In this document: one piece after another, positions 30,359-40,069 of the stretch
Layout of the letters: each line of letters starts with the position of its first letter
Numbering within the stretch: the first letter of the stretch is position 1
The notes under the pieces: generated by a model
Databases searched by the model: none
Seen by the model: only the letters and a program-made list of their open reading frames with translations
Told to the model about the DNA's origin: nothing
Position numbers and translations under genes: made by a program
NCBI GenBank assembly: GCA_947501565.1
Contig: CANMWJ010000022.1
Location: 1 to 55,044 of the forward strand
Reading direction: 5' to 3'
From: an uncultured Marinobacterium sp.
Lineage (GTDB): Bacteria > Pseudomonadota > Gammaproteobacteria > Pseudomonadales > Balneatricaceae
Length of the DNA stretch: 55,044 nt

Positions 30359-30666
30359 GCGGTAAACGCGCAGAGAAAAGGTGGGTATTTGCTGCGTTCG
30401 TGCTCTATTTTATTGATACCAACGCAGGCTTGCATGCGCGCCGTCGAACGTTTAGTGTCCTCTCTCTTTGCATCCGGGTAAAATCGGACCGCTAACACAT
30501 CAAACATTTGTCGCCATTCTGAGTAGAGCTGCTATCCATCTGTCCTTGGTTAACACGGCAGATGTGAGGTTGCGCTCCCGAATGTCACTCGCGCAGTCTG
30601 GAGGTGCTGATTTAAGTACAAGGCGCGGTGACCTAGAGGATGTTGCGCGGTAGGAATAGCTGAACG
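30359..30666. other. 308-base gap between dprA and tsaC, no gene seen
   Basis: I see no convincing gene, strong terminator or RNA here. There is only a short inverted repeat (CATCTG and CAGATG near 30538-30570) and no clear promoter. The longest plus-strand open frame is 61 codons and unremarkable. Confidence 0.5.
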
Positions 30667-31242
30667 GTGAATACAAACAGATCGATAAACGGGTGGCACG
30701 TCCATCAGGCTGTGCGCGCGATGCGCCGCGGCGGCGTGATCGCCTACCCCACAGAAGCGGTTTGGGGGTTGGGTTGTGATCCCTTTAATGAAGAAGCACT
30801 GGAACGATTGCTGGAACTGAAAAGCCGGCCGCGCCACAAAGGGGTGATTCTGATCGCCTCTTCGGTAGAGCAAGTTGCGCCACTGATCGATCCGCTATCC
30901 GAGCAGGAACGTGAAAAAGTGCTGGCGACCTGGCCCGGTCCGGTGACCTGGCTGCTGCCTGATCCACACCACCTGGTTCCGGAGTGGGTTAAGGGGAAAC
31001 ACAGCTCAGTTGCGGTGAGAGTGAGCACTCACCCCGTGGTCAAAGCGATATGCGATAGTTTTGGCGGTCCAATTGTTTCCACATCGGCTAATCCGGCAGG
31101 TGCAGAGCCTGCAAGGGATCTGTTGAGAGTGAATCTTTACTTCGCCAATAAAGTTGATGGCACAGTGCCGGGTGCACTGGGCAACCTGGCACAACCAACC
31201 CAGATTCGAGACCTGATCAGCGATCGGCTGATCCGTACCTGA
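30667..31242 (+). CDS. tsaC: Threonylcarbamoyl-AMP synthase TsaC
   Basis: TsaC makes threonylcarbamoyl-AMP, the first step of the t6A37 modification of tRNAs reading ANN codons. The YrdC fold is shown by GGVIAYPTEAVWGLGCDP, KSRPRHKGVILIAS and the SANPAG segment. At 191 aa it is the short TsaC form without the Sua5 extension. The start is a GTG at 30667; no ATG fits the family start. It heads a probable tsaC-hemF-aroE operon. Confidence 0.94.
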   Translation: MNTNRSINGWHVHQAVRAMRRGGVIAYPTEAVWGLGCDPFNEEALERLLELKSRPRHKGVILIASSVEQVAPLIDPLSEQEREKVLATWPGPVTWLLPDPHHLVPEWVKGKHSSVAVRVSTHPVVKAICDSFGGPIVSTSANPAGAEPARDLLRVNLYFANKVDGTVPGALGNLAQPTQIRDLISDRLIRT

Positions 31243-32187
<945 letters not shown>

Positions 32188-32188
32188 G

Positions 32189-33016
32189 GTGACCGACCGT
32201 TACGCCGTGTTCGGCAACCCGATCAAACACTCCAAGTCACCGCAGATTCACACTGAGTTTGCGGCGCAAACCACACAGGACCTGACCTACGACGCCATTG
32301 CCGTGGAGGAAGGTGGTTTTCCTGCGGCTGTGGATAACTTTCTGCAGGCGACCGGCAAAGGCCTCAACATCACCATTCCTTTTAAGCAGGAAGCCTGGCA
32401 ACTGGCCGAGGTCCGTTCTGAGCGGGCGGAGCTGGCCGGTGCGGTCAACACCCTCTACCGCAACGCGGATGGACAGCTCTGTGGCGACAATACCGATGGT
32501 ATTGGCATGGTGCGCGACATCGTCGAAAACAATGGCGGTGCTATTAAGGACAAGGATGTACTGATTCTGGGTGCGGGCGGTGCGGTACGTGGTGTGCTGC
32601 AGCCGGTGCTGGCGCAGAAACCACGCCGTCTGGTGATCGCCAACCGTACCGCCTCTAAAGCGGAGGAGCTGGCGCAGCTGGTCTCCCATCTGGGTGAGGT
32701 TGAAGGTTGTGGTTTTGATGCACTGGCAGGCGAGCAGTTTGATCTGGTGATCAACGGTACAGCGGCCAGCCTGCAGGGTGAAGTCCCTCCCCTGCCGGAT
32801 GATCTGCTTAAACAGAACGCCTGGTGTTACGACATGATGTACGGCGCGGAACCGACCGCTTTCTGTCTCTGGGCAGATGCACACGGTGCTGTTCAGTCGA
32901 TCGATGGACTGGGTATGCTGGTGGAACAGGCAGCGGAATCCTTCACCTTGTGGCGTGGTTGTCGTCCTGAAACTCAGGCGGTTATCCAGAAGTTGAGAGA
33001 TCAGCTAACTGCTTGA
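32189..33016 (+). CDS. aroE: Shikimate dehydrogenase
   Basis: AroE reduces 3-dehydroshikimate to shikimate with NADPH. The shikimate-binding motif GNPIKHSKSPQIH is at the N-terminus, with the catalytic Lys in NITIPFKQEAW and the conserved Asp in NTDGIG. The nucleotide-binding loop is GAGGAVRGV, followed by the NRTASKAEEL basic motif for NADP. The GTG start at 32189 lies one base after the hemF stop with GGAGGT inside the hemF end. Length (275) is usual. Confidence 0.96.
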   Translation: MTDRYAVFGNPIKHSKSPQIHTEFAAQTTQDLTYDAIAVEEGGFPAAVDNFLQATGKGLNITIPFKQEAWQLAEVRSERAELAGAVNTLYRNADGQLCGDNTDGIGMVRDIVENNGGAIKDKDVLILGAGGAVRGVLQPVLAQKPRRLVIANRTASKAEELAQLVSHLGEVEGCGFDALAGEQFDLVINGTAASLQGEVPPLPDDLLKQNAWCYDMMYGAEPTAFCLWADAHGAVQSIDGLGMLVEQAAESFTLWRGCRPETQAVIQKLRDQLTA

Positions 33017-33098
33017 TTTTTAAGCAACCAAGACGGGTTGGCTTAGTATCCCTCCAGCTTGCGTAGTGGGCTATTGCAGCGTATAACTTAATTATACG

Positions 33099-33117
33099 CC
33101 CGCCGTTTATCGGCGGG
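33099..33117 (+). other. Short GC-rich hairpin after aroE
   Basis: CCCGCCG (33099-33105) pairs with CGGCGGG (33111-33117). There is no T-run. It lies 30 bases before the Lon-like protease gene and could be a weak terminator. Confidence 0.35.
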
Positions 33118-33145
33118 TCCGCCTGGCTGTCAGTGGGGACATCAC

Positions 33146-35515
33146 ATGGAATCGGATACTAAGCTGAACCCTGAAGCTCTCTACCGCATTTGCGACCCTG
33201 AACTCCTGCCTTTTAAAACGACCGAAACCCTCGAACCCTTTACCGGTTTCTTCGGTCAGGAGCGTGCAATCGAAGCCCTGGAATTCGGGGTGGGCATGCA
33301 TCGACCCGGCTATAACCTCTTTGTTATGGGTAATCCGCACACCGGGCGGTTCTCCTTCGCCATGGACAGCCTGCGGGTAGTGGCCAAGAAGGAGCGTAAG
33401 CCGTACGACTGGGTCTACCTCAATAACCTGAAGGACCGACGCCATCCGCTGGCGTTGCAGTTCCCGGCGGGTAAAGCGCAGCAGTTTAAGCGCGACATCA
33501 AAAACCTGCTGGAAGCGGTGTTGTCTGAACTGCCGGCAGCCTTCGAAAATCCGGCCTATCAACGCAAGAAAGCGACCATCGAGCGTGGTTTTAACCGCAT
33601 GTACGATCAGGCGATCGAGACTGTGGATAAACGCGCCCGTGAACACAGCATTGCCATCTACCGCGACGCCGGCAGCATCGGTTTTACCCCGGTGGCCGAC
33701 GGTCAGGCGATGGATGAAGCGGCATTTTCGCAGCTGCCGGAAGAGGTGCGCGATGCCTTTACCCGTGCAATCTCCGAGCTGGAAGAGTATCTGAACGATT
33801 GCCTCACCGGCCTGCCGCAGTGGCGCCGGGAAGCGGCCGACAAGATGAAACAGCTGGATCGCGATACCGCCCGCACGGCGGTGGCGCCGCTGTTTGTGCC
33901 GCTGAAAGAGAAATACACCAATATCACCGGAGTCTCCGATTACCTGGAGCAGCTGGAAACCTCGCTGGTAAAAAGCAGCAACGAGATCGTCGGTGACGAT
34001 AAGCTGGAGCCGCGCAGCGACTCCAGCCGCCGGGCGTATCTGGAGGAAACCTACAGCGTTAATCTGCTTGTGGATAACAATAAAACCAAGGGCGGTCCGG
34101 TTGTCCACGAATCTCACCCGACTTATGAAAACCTGTTCGGGCGCGTGGAATACAGCTCCGATATGGGAGCTTTGGTCACCAACTACCAGCTGATCCGTCC
34201 CGGCGCCCTGCATCAGGCCAACGGCGGTTACCTGATTCTGGAAGCGGAAAAACTGCTGGAGCAGCCGTTTGTCTACGCGGCGCTGAAGCGGGCACTGAAA
34301 TCCCACGAGATACGTATCGAAAGCCCGGCCAGCGAACTGACCGGTATCAGCACCATCACCCTGAACCCGCAGGCGATTCCGCTGAAGGTGAAAGTGGTCC
34401 TGATCGGTAGCCGCGAGATCTACTACCTGCTGCAGGAGCTGGATCACGATTTCGAGAAGATGTTCCGTGTTGTTGTTGATTTCGACGAAGATGTCACCCG
34501 TTCGGCGCAAAGTGTCCGTCACTACGCCCGCCTGATGAAAACCCTGGTGGAAGAAGAAAACCTGGCGCCGCTGACCCGTAACGCGGTTGCGCGTCTGGTC
34601 GAACACAGCTCTCGCCTGGCGGACGACCAGGAGTTGCTGTCGGCGCATATCGGCGAGCTGGTGGATCTGCTCTGCGAGGCGGAGTTTAAGCGCTCCAAGT
34701 TGGGTGATAAGCAGATCGACGCCAAACACGTGCAGATGGCACTGGATGCCAAAGAGCGTCGTACCTCCCGTCTGTCGGAAAAGATCCGCGACAGTATCCT
34801 GAATGAAACAGTACTGATCGATACTAGCGGTGTGGCGATCGGTAAATGTAATGGTCTGACGGTGCTGCAGGTGGGCGATGTTTCCTTCGGTACCCCGGCA
34901 CGAATCACCGCCACAGTGCATCCGGGCAACCGCGGCATTGTGGATATCGAACGCGAAGTGACGCTGGGCCAGCCGATCCACTCTAAAGGGGTGTTGATCC
35001 TGTCCGGTTATCTGGGCCACCAGTACGCGTCGGACTTCCCGTTGACGCTGTCGGCCAGCATCGCGCTGGAACAGTCCTACGGATACGTGGATGGTGACAG
35101 CGCGTCACTGGCAGAGATCTGTACGCTGATCTCTGCCCTCACCCATATTCCGATCAATCAACAGTTTGCCATCACCGGTTCGATCAACCAGTACGGTGAA
35201 GTGCAGGCGATCGGCGGGGTAAATGAAAAGATTGAAGGATTTTTCCAGCTCTGTCAGCTGCGTGGGCTGACAGGCAAACAGGGGGTGATTATCCCCCGCG
35301 CCAATGTACGTAATTTAATGCTCAAGCAAGAAGTTGTAGATGCGGTGAAAGAGGGACTCTTCCATGTGCATGCAGTCGCAAGTGTGGATCAATGCCTTGA
35401 GATTCTGATGGGACGTAAGGCAGGCAGCCGCAAGGACGACGGCAGTTTTACTCAGCGCAGTGTGAACCATAAAGTGGTGTTGCGTCTAAGAGAGCTGGCC
35501 AAGGCAAAAGCCTGA
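33146..35515 (+). CDS. LonB-like (Lon-related) ATP-dependent protease
   Basis: A 789-residue soluble protease of the Lon-related putative family, lacking the LonA N-terminal substrate domain. The AAA-like half carries GYNLFVMGNPHTGRFSFA, where the Walker A Lys is replaced by Arg, and the segment GALHQANGGYLILEAEKLL typical of this family. The C-terminal S16 protease domain has GDSASLAE with catalytic Ser about 652 and NEKIEGFF with Lys about 695, the 43-residue spacing seen in LonB proteases. It is followed 11 bases later by a GGDEF-EAL gene. Substrates are unknown. Confidence 0.85.
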   Translation: MESDTKLNPEALYRICDPELLPFKTTETLEPFTGFFGQERAIEALEFGVGMHRPGYNLFVMGNPHTGRFSFAMDSLRVVAKKERKPYDWVYLNNLKDRRHPLALQFPAGKAQQFKRDIKNLLEAVLSELPAAFENPAYQRKKATIERGFNRMYDQAIETVDKRAREHSIAIYRDAGSIGFTPVADGQAMDEAAFSQLPEEVRDAFTRAISELEEYLNDCLTGLPQWRREAADKMKQLDRDTARTAVAPLFVPLKEKYTNITGVSDYLEQLETSLVKSSNEIVGDDKLEPRSDSSRRAYLEETYSVNLLVDNNKTKGGPVVHESHPTYENLFGRVEYSSDMGALVTNYQLIRPGALHQANGGYLILEAEKLLEQPFVYAALKRALKSHEIRIESPASELTGISTITLNPQAIPLKVKVVLIGSREIYYLLQELDHDFEKMFRVVVDFDEDVTRSAQSVRHYARLMKTLVEEENLAPLTRNAVARLVEHSSRLADDQELLSAHIGELVDLLCEAEFKRSKLGDKQIDAKHVQMALDAKERRTSRLSEKIRDSILNETVLIDTSGVAIGKCNGLTVLQVGDVSFGTPARITATVHPGNRGIVDIEREVTLGQPIHSKGVLILSGYLGHQYASDFPLTLSASIALEQSYGYVDGDSASLAEICTLISALTHIPINQQFAITGSINQYGEVQAIGGVNEKIEGFFQLCQLRGLTGKQGVIIPRANVRNLMLKQEVVDAVKEGLFHVHAVASVDQCLEILMGRKAGSRKDDGSFTQRSVNHKVVLRLRELAKAKA

Positions 35516-35526
35516 AAAGAGAGATT

Positions 35527-37752
35527 ATGGAAACAAAAGTAGAGCGCTCCGAGATGCTGGCGGTCATGGCTGGCATCGCGGCGGACTGCCTCTCATGTGA
35601 TGACTTCAGCCAGATTATAGACCCGGTCCTGGCCTCCCTTGGGGAGGTCGCCGGTATCAGCCACACCTCACTGTTTGTACATGAACACGATGGACACGAG
35701 AACTTCCGCGCCCTGCTGCGTGGTGAGTGGTTCAATGGTGCGCACTTTCAGGACGGTGCGACGCTGGGGCTGACATCGTTCGACTATATACACGATGAGG
35801 TCTCACATTGGCTGACCGCCCTGCGTGACGGTGAAATCCTCCATCTGGACAAAGGGCAACTGGATATCGAGTTGCTGCCGCTGCAGCCCCTGGGGGTACA
35901 GGCCCTGTTGCTGGTGCCGCTGATGCACGGCAGCCACTGCAAGGGATTCCTGGCGTTTGCCCACCGCGAACCACTCGACTGGTCCGAGATCGAACTCGAC
36001 CTGATGAAGATGGCGGCAGAGCTGTTCTGCAGTGCGTTGGGCAACGAGCAGCGCATGCTGGATCATCAACTGGCCACCGCGGTGTTTGAAAAAGCGTCGG
36101 AAGGAATCATGATCACCGACGATCGCGGCAAGATCGTCAGCGTTAACCCCGCATTTACCAATATTACCGGTTTTGGTTTACGTGAGTGCCTGGGGCGTAC
36201 ACCCGCGCTTCTGAAGTCCGGGCGTCACGACGATGAGTTCTACCAGCGCATGTGGCAACAGCTGCAGGAAACCGGCGCCTGGCAGGGTGAGGTCTGGAAC
36301 CGGCGTAAAAACGGTGAACTCTACCCCGAGTGGTTGTCGATCTCCGTTTTGCTGGATGCCCAGGGCAATCCGCACCGTTACATCGGCATCTTGTCCGATA
36401 TCACCTCCCTGAAACGTGCACACGCACAGGTGGAGCATCTGGCGATGCACGATCCGCTCACCGGGCTGCCCAACCGTCGCATGTTCATGGAGAACCTGGA
36501 GCAGCTGATCGCCCACGCCAGACGCAACGGAAACCTTCTGGGGTTAATGTTTATCGATCTGGACGGTTTTAAGCTGGTCAACGACAGCCTCGGCCACCAT
36601 GTGGGGGACCGTCTGCTGCAAACGGTGGCGCAAAGCCTGAAATCCCAGCTGCGCACCGAGGACCTGCTGGCCCGCATGGGCGGTGATGAATTTGTCCTGC
36701 TGATCAACGGCGTCGATAACCCGGATCATCTGGCCAAGATCGCCAATAAAGTACTGCATGCCCTGCAGCATCAGGATACGGTTGCTGGCAGCCGCATGGA
36801 GATCGGTGCCAGTATCGGTATCGCCCTCTTCCCGGAAGATGCGAAAGATGGTGATGAGCTGATCCGCAACGCGGATATGGCGATGTACCGGGCCAAGGAA
36901 AACGGTAAGAACCAGTACCACTTCTACGAATCCAAACTGTCCGAAGAGGTGGTGCGCCGCTATGTGCTGGAGCGCGAGCTGCGCAGCGCACTGGAGGAGG
37001 AGCAGCTGGAGGTGTATTACCAGCCGCAGCTGAATATCGACGGCAGTGCACTGGTGGGTGTTGAGGCTCTGGTGCGCTGGCCGCATCCGGAGAAAGGATT
37101 GCTGCCGCCGTCGGAGTTTCTACCGGTGGCGATGAGCAGTGGCTTGGCGTATCCGCTGTTTAAGACCGTGTTCCTGCAGGCGTGCCGTTTTATCAAGCTG
37201 ATGGATTCCCGGGATATTTTCATCCCCAAAGTGGCGGTGAATATCGCCGGTGTGGAGCTGATCACCAACGGTTGCTGCGATCTGATCATTGAATCGTTGC
37301 GCAGTTTTGAAATCGATCCGCAACGGATCGAATTTGAGGTGACTGAAACCCTGTTGATGCACTCACTGGACGACCTGGCCGAGGTACTGGAGCGTCTGCG
37401 TGATGTGGGGATTCAGATCTCTATCGACGATTTTGGCACCGGTTACTCCTCCCTCTCACGTCTGCGAGAGTTGCCGATCGATATGCTCAAGATCGACAAG
37501 AGTTTCGTGCAGGGCATCGCTCAGGAGAGCAGTGATGAAGCAATTGTGCGGGCGATTATCTCGATGGCGAACAGCCTGCAGCTGAAGGTGATCGCCGAGG
37601 GGATCGAAACCCATGGACAGCTGGACTTCCTGCGCGATGAGGGGTGCGACCTGATTCAGGGATTCCTCTACGCTGAACCGATGCAGGGCGGACGGTTGGC
37701 GGAGCATATCGAGGAAGCGCGCTACCGGCTGAAGGGGGAAGAGCCGGAGTAA
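35527..37752 (+). CDS. GAF-PAS-GGDEF-EAL cyclic-di-GMP enzyme
   Basis: A 741-residue cytoplasmic signalling protein without a clear membrane segment. The GAF-like domain is at about residues 20-170 and the PAS domain at about 180-290 (ITDDRGKIVSVNPAFTNITGF). The diguanylate cyclase domain has an intact active site GGDEF (385-389) and an inhibitory I-site RTED (376-379). The EAL domain has EALVRW (513-518) and DDFGTGYSSL, so it is probably active as a phosphodiesterase. It may both make and degrade cyclic-di-GMP. It lies 11 bases after the Lon-like protease and is likely co-transcribed, an unusual pairing. Confidence 0.9.
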   Translation: METKVERSEMLAVMAGIAADCLSCDDFSQIIDPVLASLGEVAGISHTSLFVHEHDGHENFRALLRGEWFNGAHFQDGATLGLTSFDYIHDEVSHWLTALRDGEILHLDKGQLDIELLPLQPLGVQALLLVPLMHGSHCKGFLAFAHREPLDWSEIELDLMKMAAELFCSALGNEQRMLDHQLATAVFEKASEGIMITDDRGKIVSVNPAFTNITGFGLRECLGRTPALLKSGRHDDEFYQRMWQQLQETGAWQGEVWNRRKNGELYPEWLSISVLLDAQGNPHRYIGILSDITSLKRAHAQVEHLAMHDPLTGLPNRRMFMENLEQLIAHARRNGNLLGLMFIDLDGFKLVNDSLGHHVGDRLLQTVAQSLKSQLRTEDLLARMGGDEFVLLINGVDNPDHLAKIANKVLHALQHQDTVAGSRMEIGASIGIALFPEDAKDGDELIRNADMAMYRAKENGKNQYHFYESKLSEEVVRRYVLERELRSALEEEQLEVYYQPQLNIDGSALVGVEALVRWPHPEKGLLPPSEFLPVAMSSGLAYPLFKTVFLQACRFIKLMDSRDIFIPKVAVNIAGVELITNGCCDLIIESLRSFEIDPQRIEFEVTETLLMHSLDDLAEVLERLRDVGIQISIDDFGTGYSSLSRLRELPIDMLKIDKSFVQGIAQESSDEAIVRAIISMANSLQLKVIAEGIETHGQLDFLRDEGCDLIQGFLYAEPMQGGRLAEHIEEARYRLKGEEPE

Positions 37753-37777
37753 CGGACCGGCACCCCATTCAGACAAT

Positions 37778-37805
37778 GGGCAGCGATCCGACCGGATCGC
37801 TGCCC
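37778..37805. other. 13-bp stem-loop between convergent genes
   Basis: GGGCAGCGATCCG (37778-37790) pairs with CGGATCGCTGCCC (37793-37805). It lies between the GGDEF-EAL gene and the convergent DUF1513 gene, with no T-run on either side. It may be a shared 3' end. Confidence 0.5.
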
Positions 37806-37899
37806 GACATCCTAAAACGAGGTATACAAATCGGCTGCAGTAGGAATTGTTCGCCGTCCGTTTGCCTTTGTTCTCTTTGACCCTCTTTGTAACTGTCGA

Positions 37900-39009
37900 T
37901 CAGAGCGTGGACATGTGGTTGTCCCAAGCCACGGGCTGGCTCAGGTGTAACGCAATCCGTTTTTTCGTCTGTGTGCCTATCTCGTAGCGGTACAGGCGAC
38001 CGAGGCCGCTGCTGATCAGAAACTCTCCCGCGTTTGGTGTGGCGGCCAGACCGCAGCCGTCCCGTGTTTTAGCGTGGGAGACAAACCGGTCAACCTGGCT
38101 GTCCCAGAAGGTCACCAGATCCCCTCGCGGTGAGGAGATGGCGAAGTAACGTCCGCTCCGATCAAAACGGGCGCTGCCACAATAGAGTTTCATCGCCTGA
38201 TTGATGGGCTCAGGCGCACGCAGCAGTTTCAGTGCATTCCCTCGACGGTGCACGGCGACCAGCGGCATATCGTGGTGGCGTGGTCCCTGGTATTGCAGCG
38301 CGATCGCCACGGTACCGGCACTGTTTACATCCAGATGGCGGATGCTGAGTTGATGTAACTCAGCAGCGGGTTCAACCTGTTCCAGCAGTTCTCCGGTATG
38401 CAGGTCGATGTAGGCCAGTGACGGGCGCATCGTATCCAGGTTCAGCTTCTCACGCCCCTGATCGGGATGGGTGAGAATACCGCCGTTGGCCACCACCAGG
38501 GTATCGCCGTCCGGCATCTGTGCCAGTTCGTGCGGACCGATGCCGTAGGAGGGAAAGTCGGCCACTTGTTTAAAGCCCTGCTGGCTGTCACGCAGGGTAA
38601 TGCGGCCTGTGCCATCGCTGACGCGGTTTTCGCAAGCGATCAGGTAGCGGCCATCCCGGCTGAAGATCGCGTGACCGTAAAAATGCCGCCCTTGGGGGGC
38701 GTTGACTCGGTGAACTCGTTGTCCCGTCTGGTAATCCATCACCTCAATATAGGTGCCCGGACGGCGCGCCACGGCGGCCAGCCAGGGTTTGTGCGGGTGC
38801 CACTCGACGTGGTGCGCGCGTGTTGGCAGCGGTTGATCGAGGATCACATCGCCTTGTTCACTGATCAGCAGCAGGTGATGTTTGCCCTGATCATCGGTGG
38901 CAGCGGAGGCAAACAGTGGTTTAGTCGTGCCCGTTTTGGCCAGTAGTGCCGGGCTGACTAACGCACCGGCCAGCAGCAGGCTGAACTGGCGGCGGTTAAT
39001 CCCCGTCAC
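37900..39009 (-). CDS. DUF1513 protein, Tat-exported, of the imelysin operon
   Basis: A 369-residue protein with a twin-arginine signal (MTGINRRQFSLLLAGAL, RRQF motif), so it is probably exported folded to the periplasm. The mature protein is a likely seven-bladed beta-propeller, with repeated segments such as HVEWHPHKPWLAAVARRPG and FSRDGRYLIACE. It corresponds to DUF1513, usually found with imelysins and a di-haem oxidoreductase, as here. It is the last gene of the operon and overlaps the second imelysin by 14 bases. Function is not established; an iron-related role is inferred from context. Confidence 0.82.
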   Translation of the reverse strand: MTGINRRQFSLLLAGALVSPALLAKTGTTKPLFASAATDDQGKHHLLLISEQGDVILDQPLPTRAHHVEWHPHKPWLAAVARRPGTYIEVMDYQTGQRVHRVNAPQGRHFYGHAIFSRDGRYLIACENRVSDGTGRITLRDSQQGFKQVADFPSYGIGPHELAQMPDGDTLVVANGGILTHPDQGREKLNLDTMRPSLAYIDLHTGELLEQVEPAAELHQLSIRHLDVNSAGTVAIALQYQGPRHHDMPLVAVHRRGNALKLLRAPEPINQAMKLYCGSARFDRSGRYFAISSPRGDLVTFWDSQVDRFVSHAKTRDGCGLAATPNAGEFLISSGLGRLYRYEIGTQTKKRIALHLSQPVAWDNHMSTL

Positions 39010-40069
39010 GGCTGTTGAATCCCAGTTGAATGTTAAGAAGGCGCATCGCCTGTTCCAGCTGCTGGTGCAGGGCTTTCATATCGGCGCTGATGGTCCGCAG
39101 CTTGGCGTGGTTGTCCTGATCCTTCACCGCTTTGTATAGCGGCGGCTGCACCGCAGCCAGCTGTTCATCCAGACTGCGGAAGGCATCGTCGATCTGGTTA
39201 GCCATCTCCCCCTGCCCTTCGGTGATCAACAGGGCTTTAACGCTTGCGCTGTCATCGCCGCGGTAGAGTTCGGACAGCGCCGCCAGGTTGAGCTGGATAT
39301 TGCGCAGGCTGCGCGCACTGCGCCAGGATTCGGAACGGCGTGGCTTGGCTTTGTTCGCCCCTTTGTGTAGCGGACGCAGAAGTTTAAGGTCGCGGATCAC
39401 TTCGATCGGTTCGACCAGCGCTTTCATAAGCTCGGTGGCGGCTTCGGTGCTGTCTTCATAGTAATCGCTGCCATCGGGTGCGGTGCGGATACGTGCCAGC
39501 TGTTGTTGCTCCCACTCCTGCGCGATTTCACGGCTCATGGTGTGCACGTTGGTCGCGATCGCTTCGGTTAGCTGGCAGCCGTAAGCAGACAGCGGTTTAT
39601 CGCTGAAGAGCAGACGTTCCAGCGCCGGCAGGCCTTTCACCGCAATGCTGGCGCCACGGAAATATTCGCTGCTCAGGCTGTTGGGATCTTCAGCGCTGAG
39701 CAGGGCATTGAGCTGCTTGCTGGTGAGGTTTTTCTTGTCCGGCCAGAACTGCAGGCTGAAGTTGCGCATCAGGAACTCCACCGGGCCGAACTGGATATGC
39801 TGGATCCCCTGCCAGGCGTCCATGGTGCTGTGAAACGCCTGGCGGCTTGCGTTCAGCGTGTCTTTACCGGGTTGCAGGCAGAGCTGTGCGGTGCTTTTCT
39901 GCAGTTGCTGACTACTGCTCGCCAGTGCCTGATAACGCGGCAAAACGTGCTGTTCGGTCAGTTGCTGGTTAATCGCTTGCCACTGGCTGTCGCTTGGCGC
40001 TGCCGCAGCAATGGTGCTCTGTAGCAAGCCTGCGGACAGCAGGATGGCTGGGATGGATCGCTTAAACAT
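38996..40069 (-). CDS. Imelysin-family protein (second copy)
   Basis: A 357-residue exported protein with a signal peptide (MFKRSIPAILLSAGLLQ, cleavage near AAA). It is helical throughout and fits the imelysin/peptidase M75 family: WQGIQHIQFGPVEFLMRNFS matches the first conserved helix. The second helix reads GLPALERLLF, so the His of the GxHxxE motif seen in the first imelysin (GYHAIEFLLWG) is replaced by Pro. Its ATG overlaps the di-haem oxidoreductase stop by one base, so it is translationally coupled. It probably binds metal or another ligand in the periplasm, not as a peptidase. Confidence 0.82.
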   Translation of the reverse strand: MFKRSIPAILLSAGLLQSTIAAAAPSDSQWQAINQQLTEQHVLPRYQALASSSQQLQKSTAQLCLQPGKDTLNASRQAFHSTMDAWQGIQHIQFGPVEFLMRNFSLQFWPDKKNLTSKQLNALLSAEDPNSLSSEYFRGASIAVKGLPALERLLFSDKPLSAYGCQLTEAIATNVHTMSREIAQEWEQQQLARIRTAPDGSDYYEDSTEAATELMKALVEPIEVIRDLKLLRPLHKGANKAKPRRSESWRSARSLRNIQLNLAALSELYRGDDSASVKALLITEGQGEMANQIDDAFRSLDEQLAAVQPPLYKAVKDQDNHAKLRTISADMKALHQQLEQAMRLLNIQLGFNSRDGD

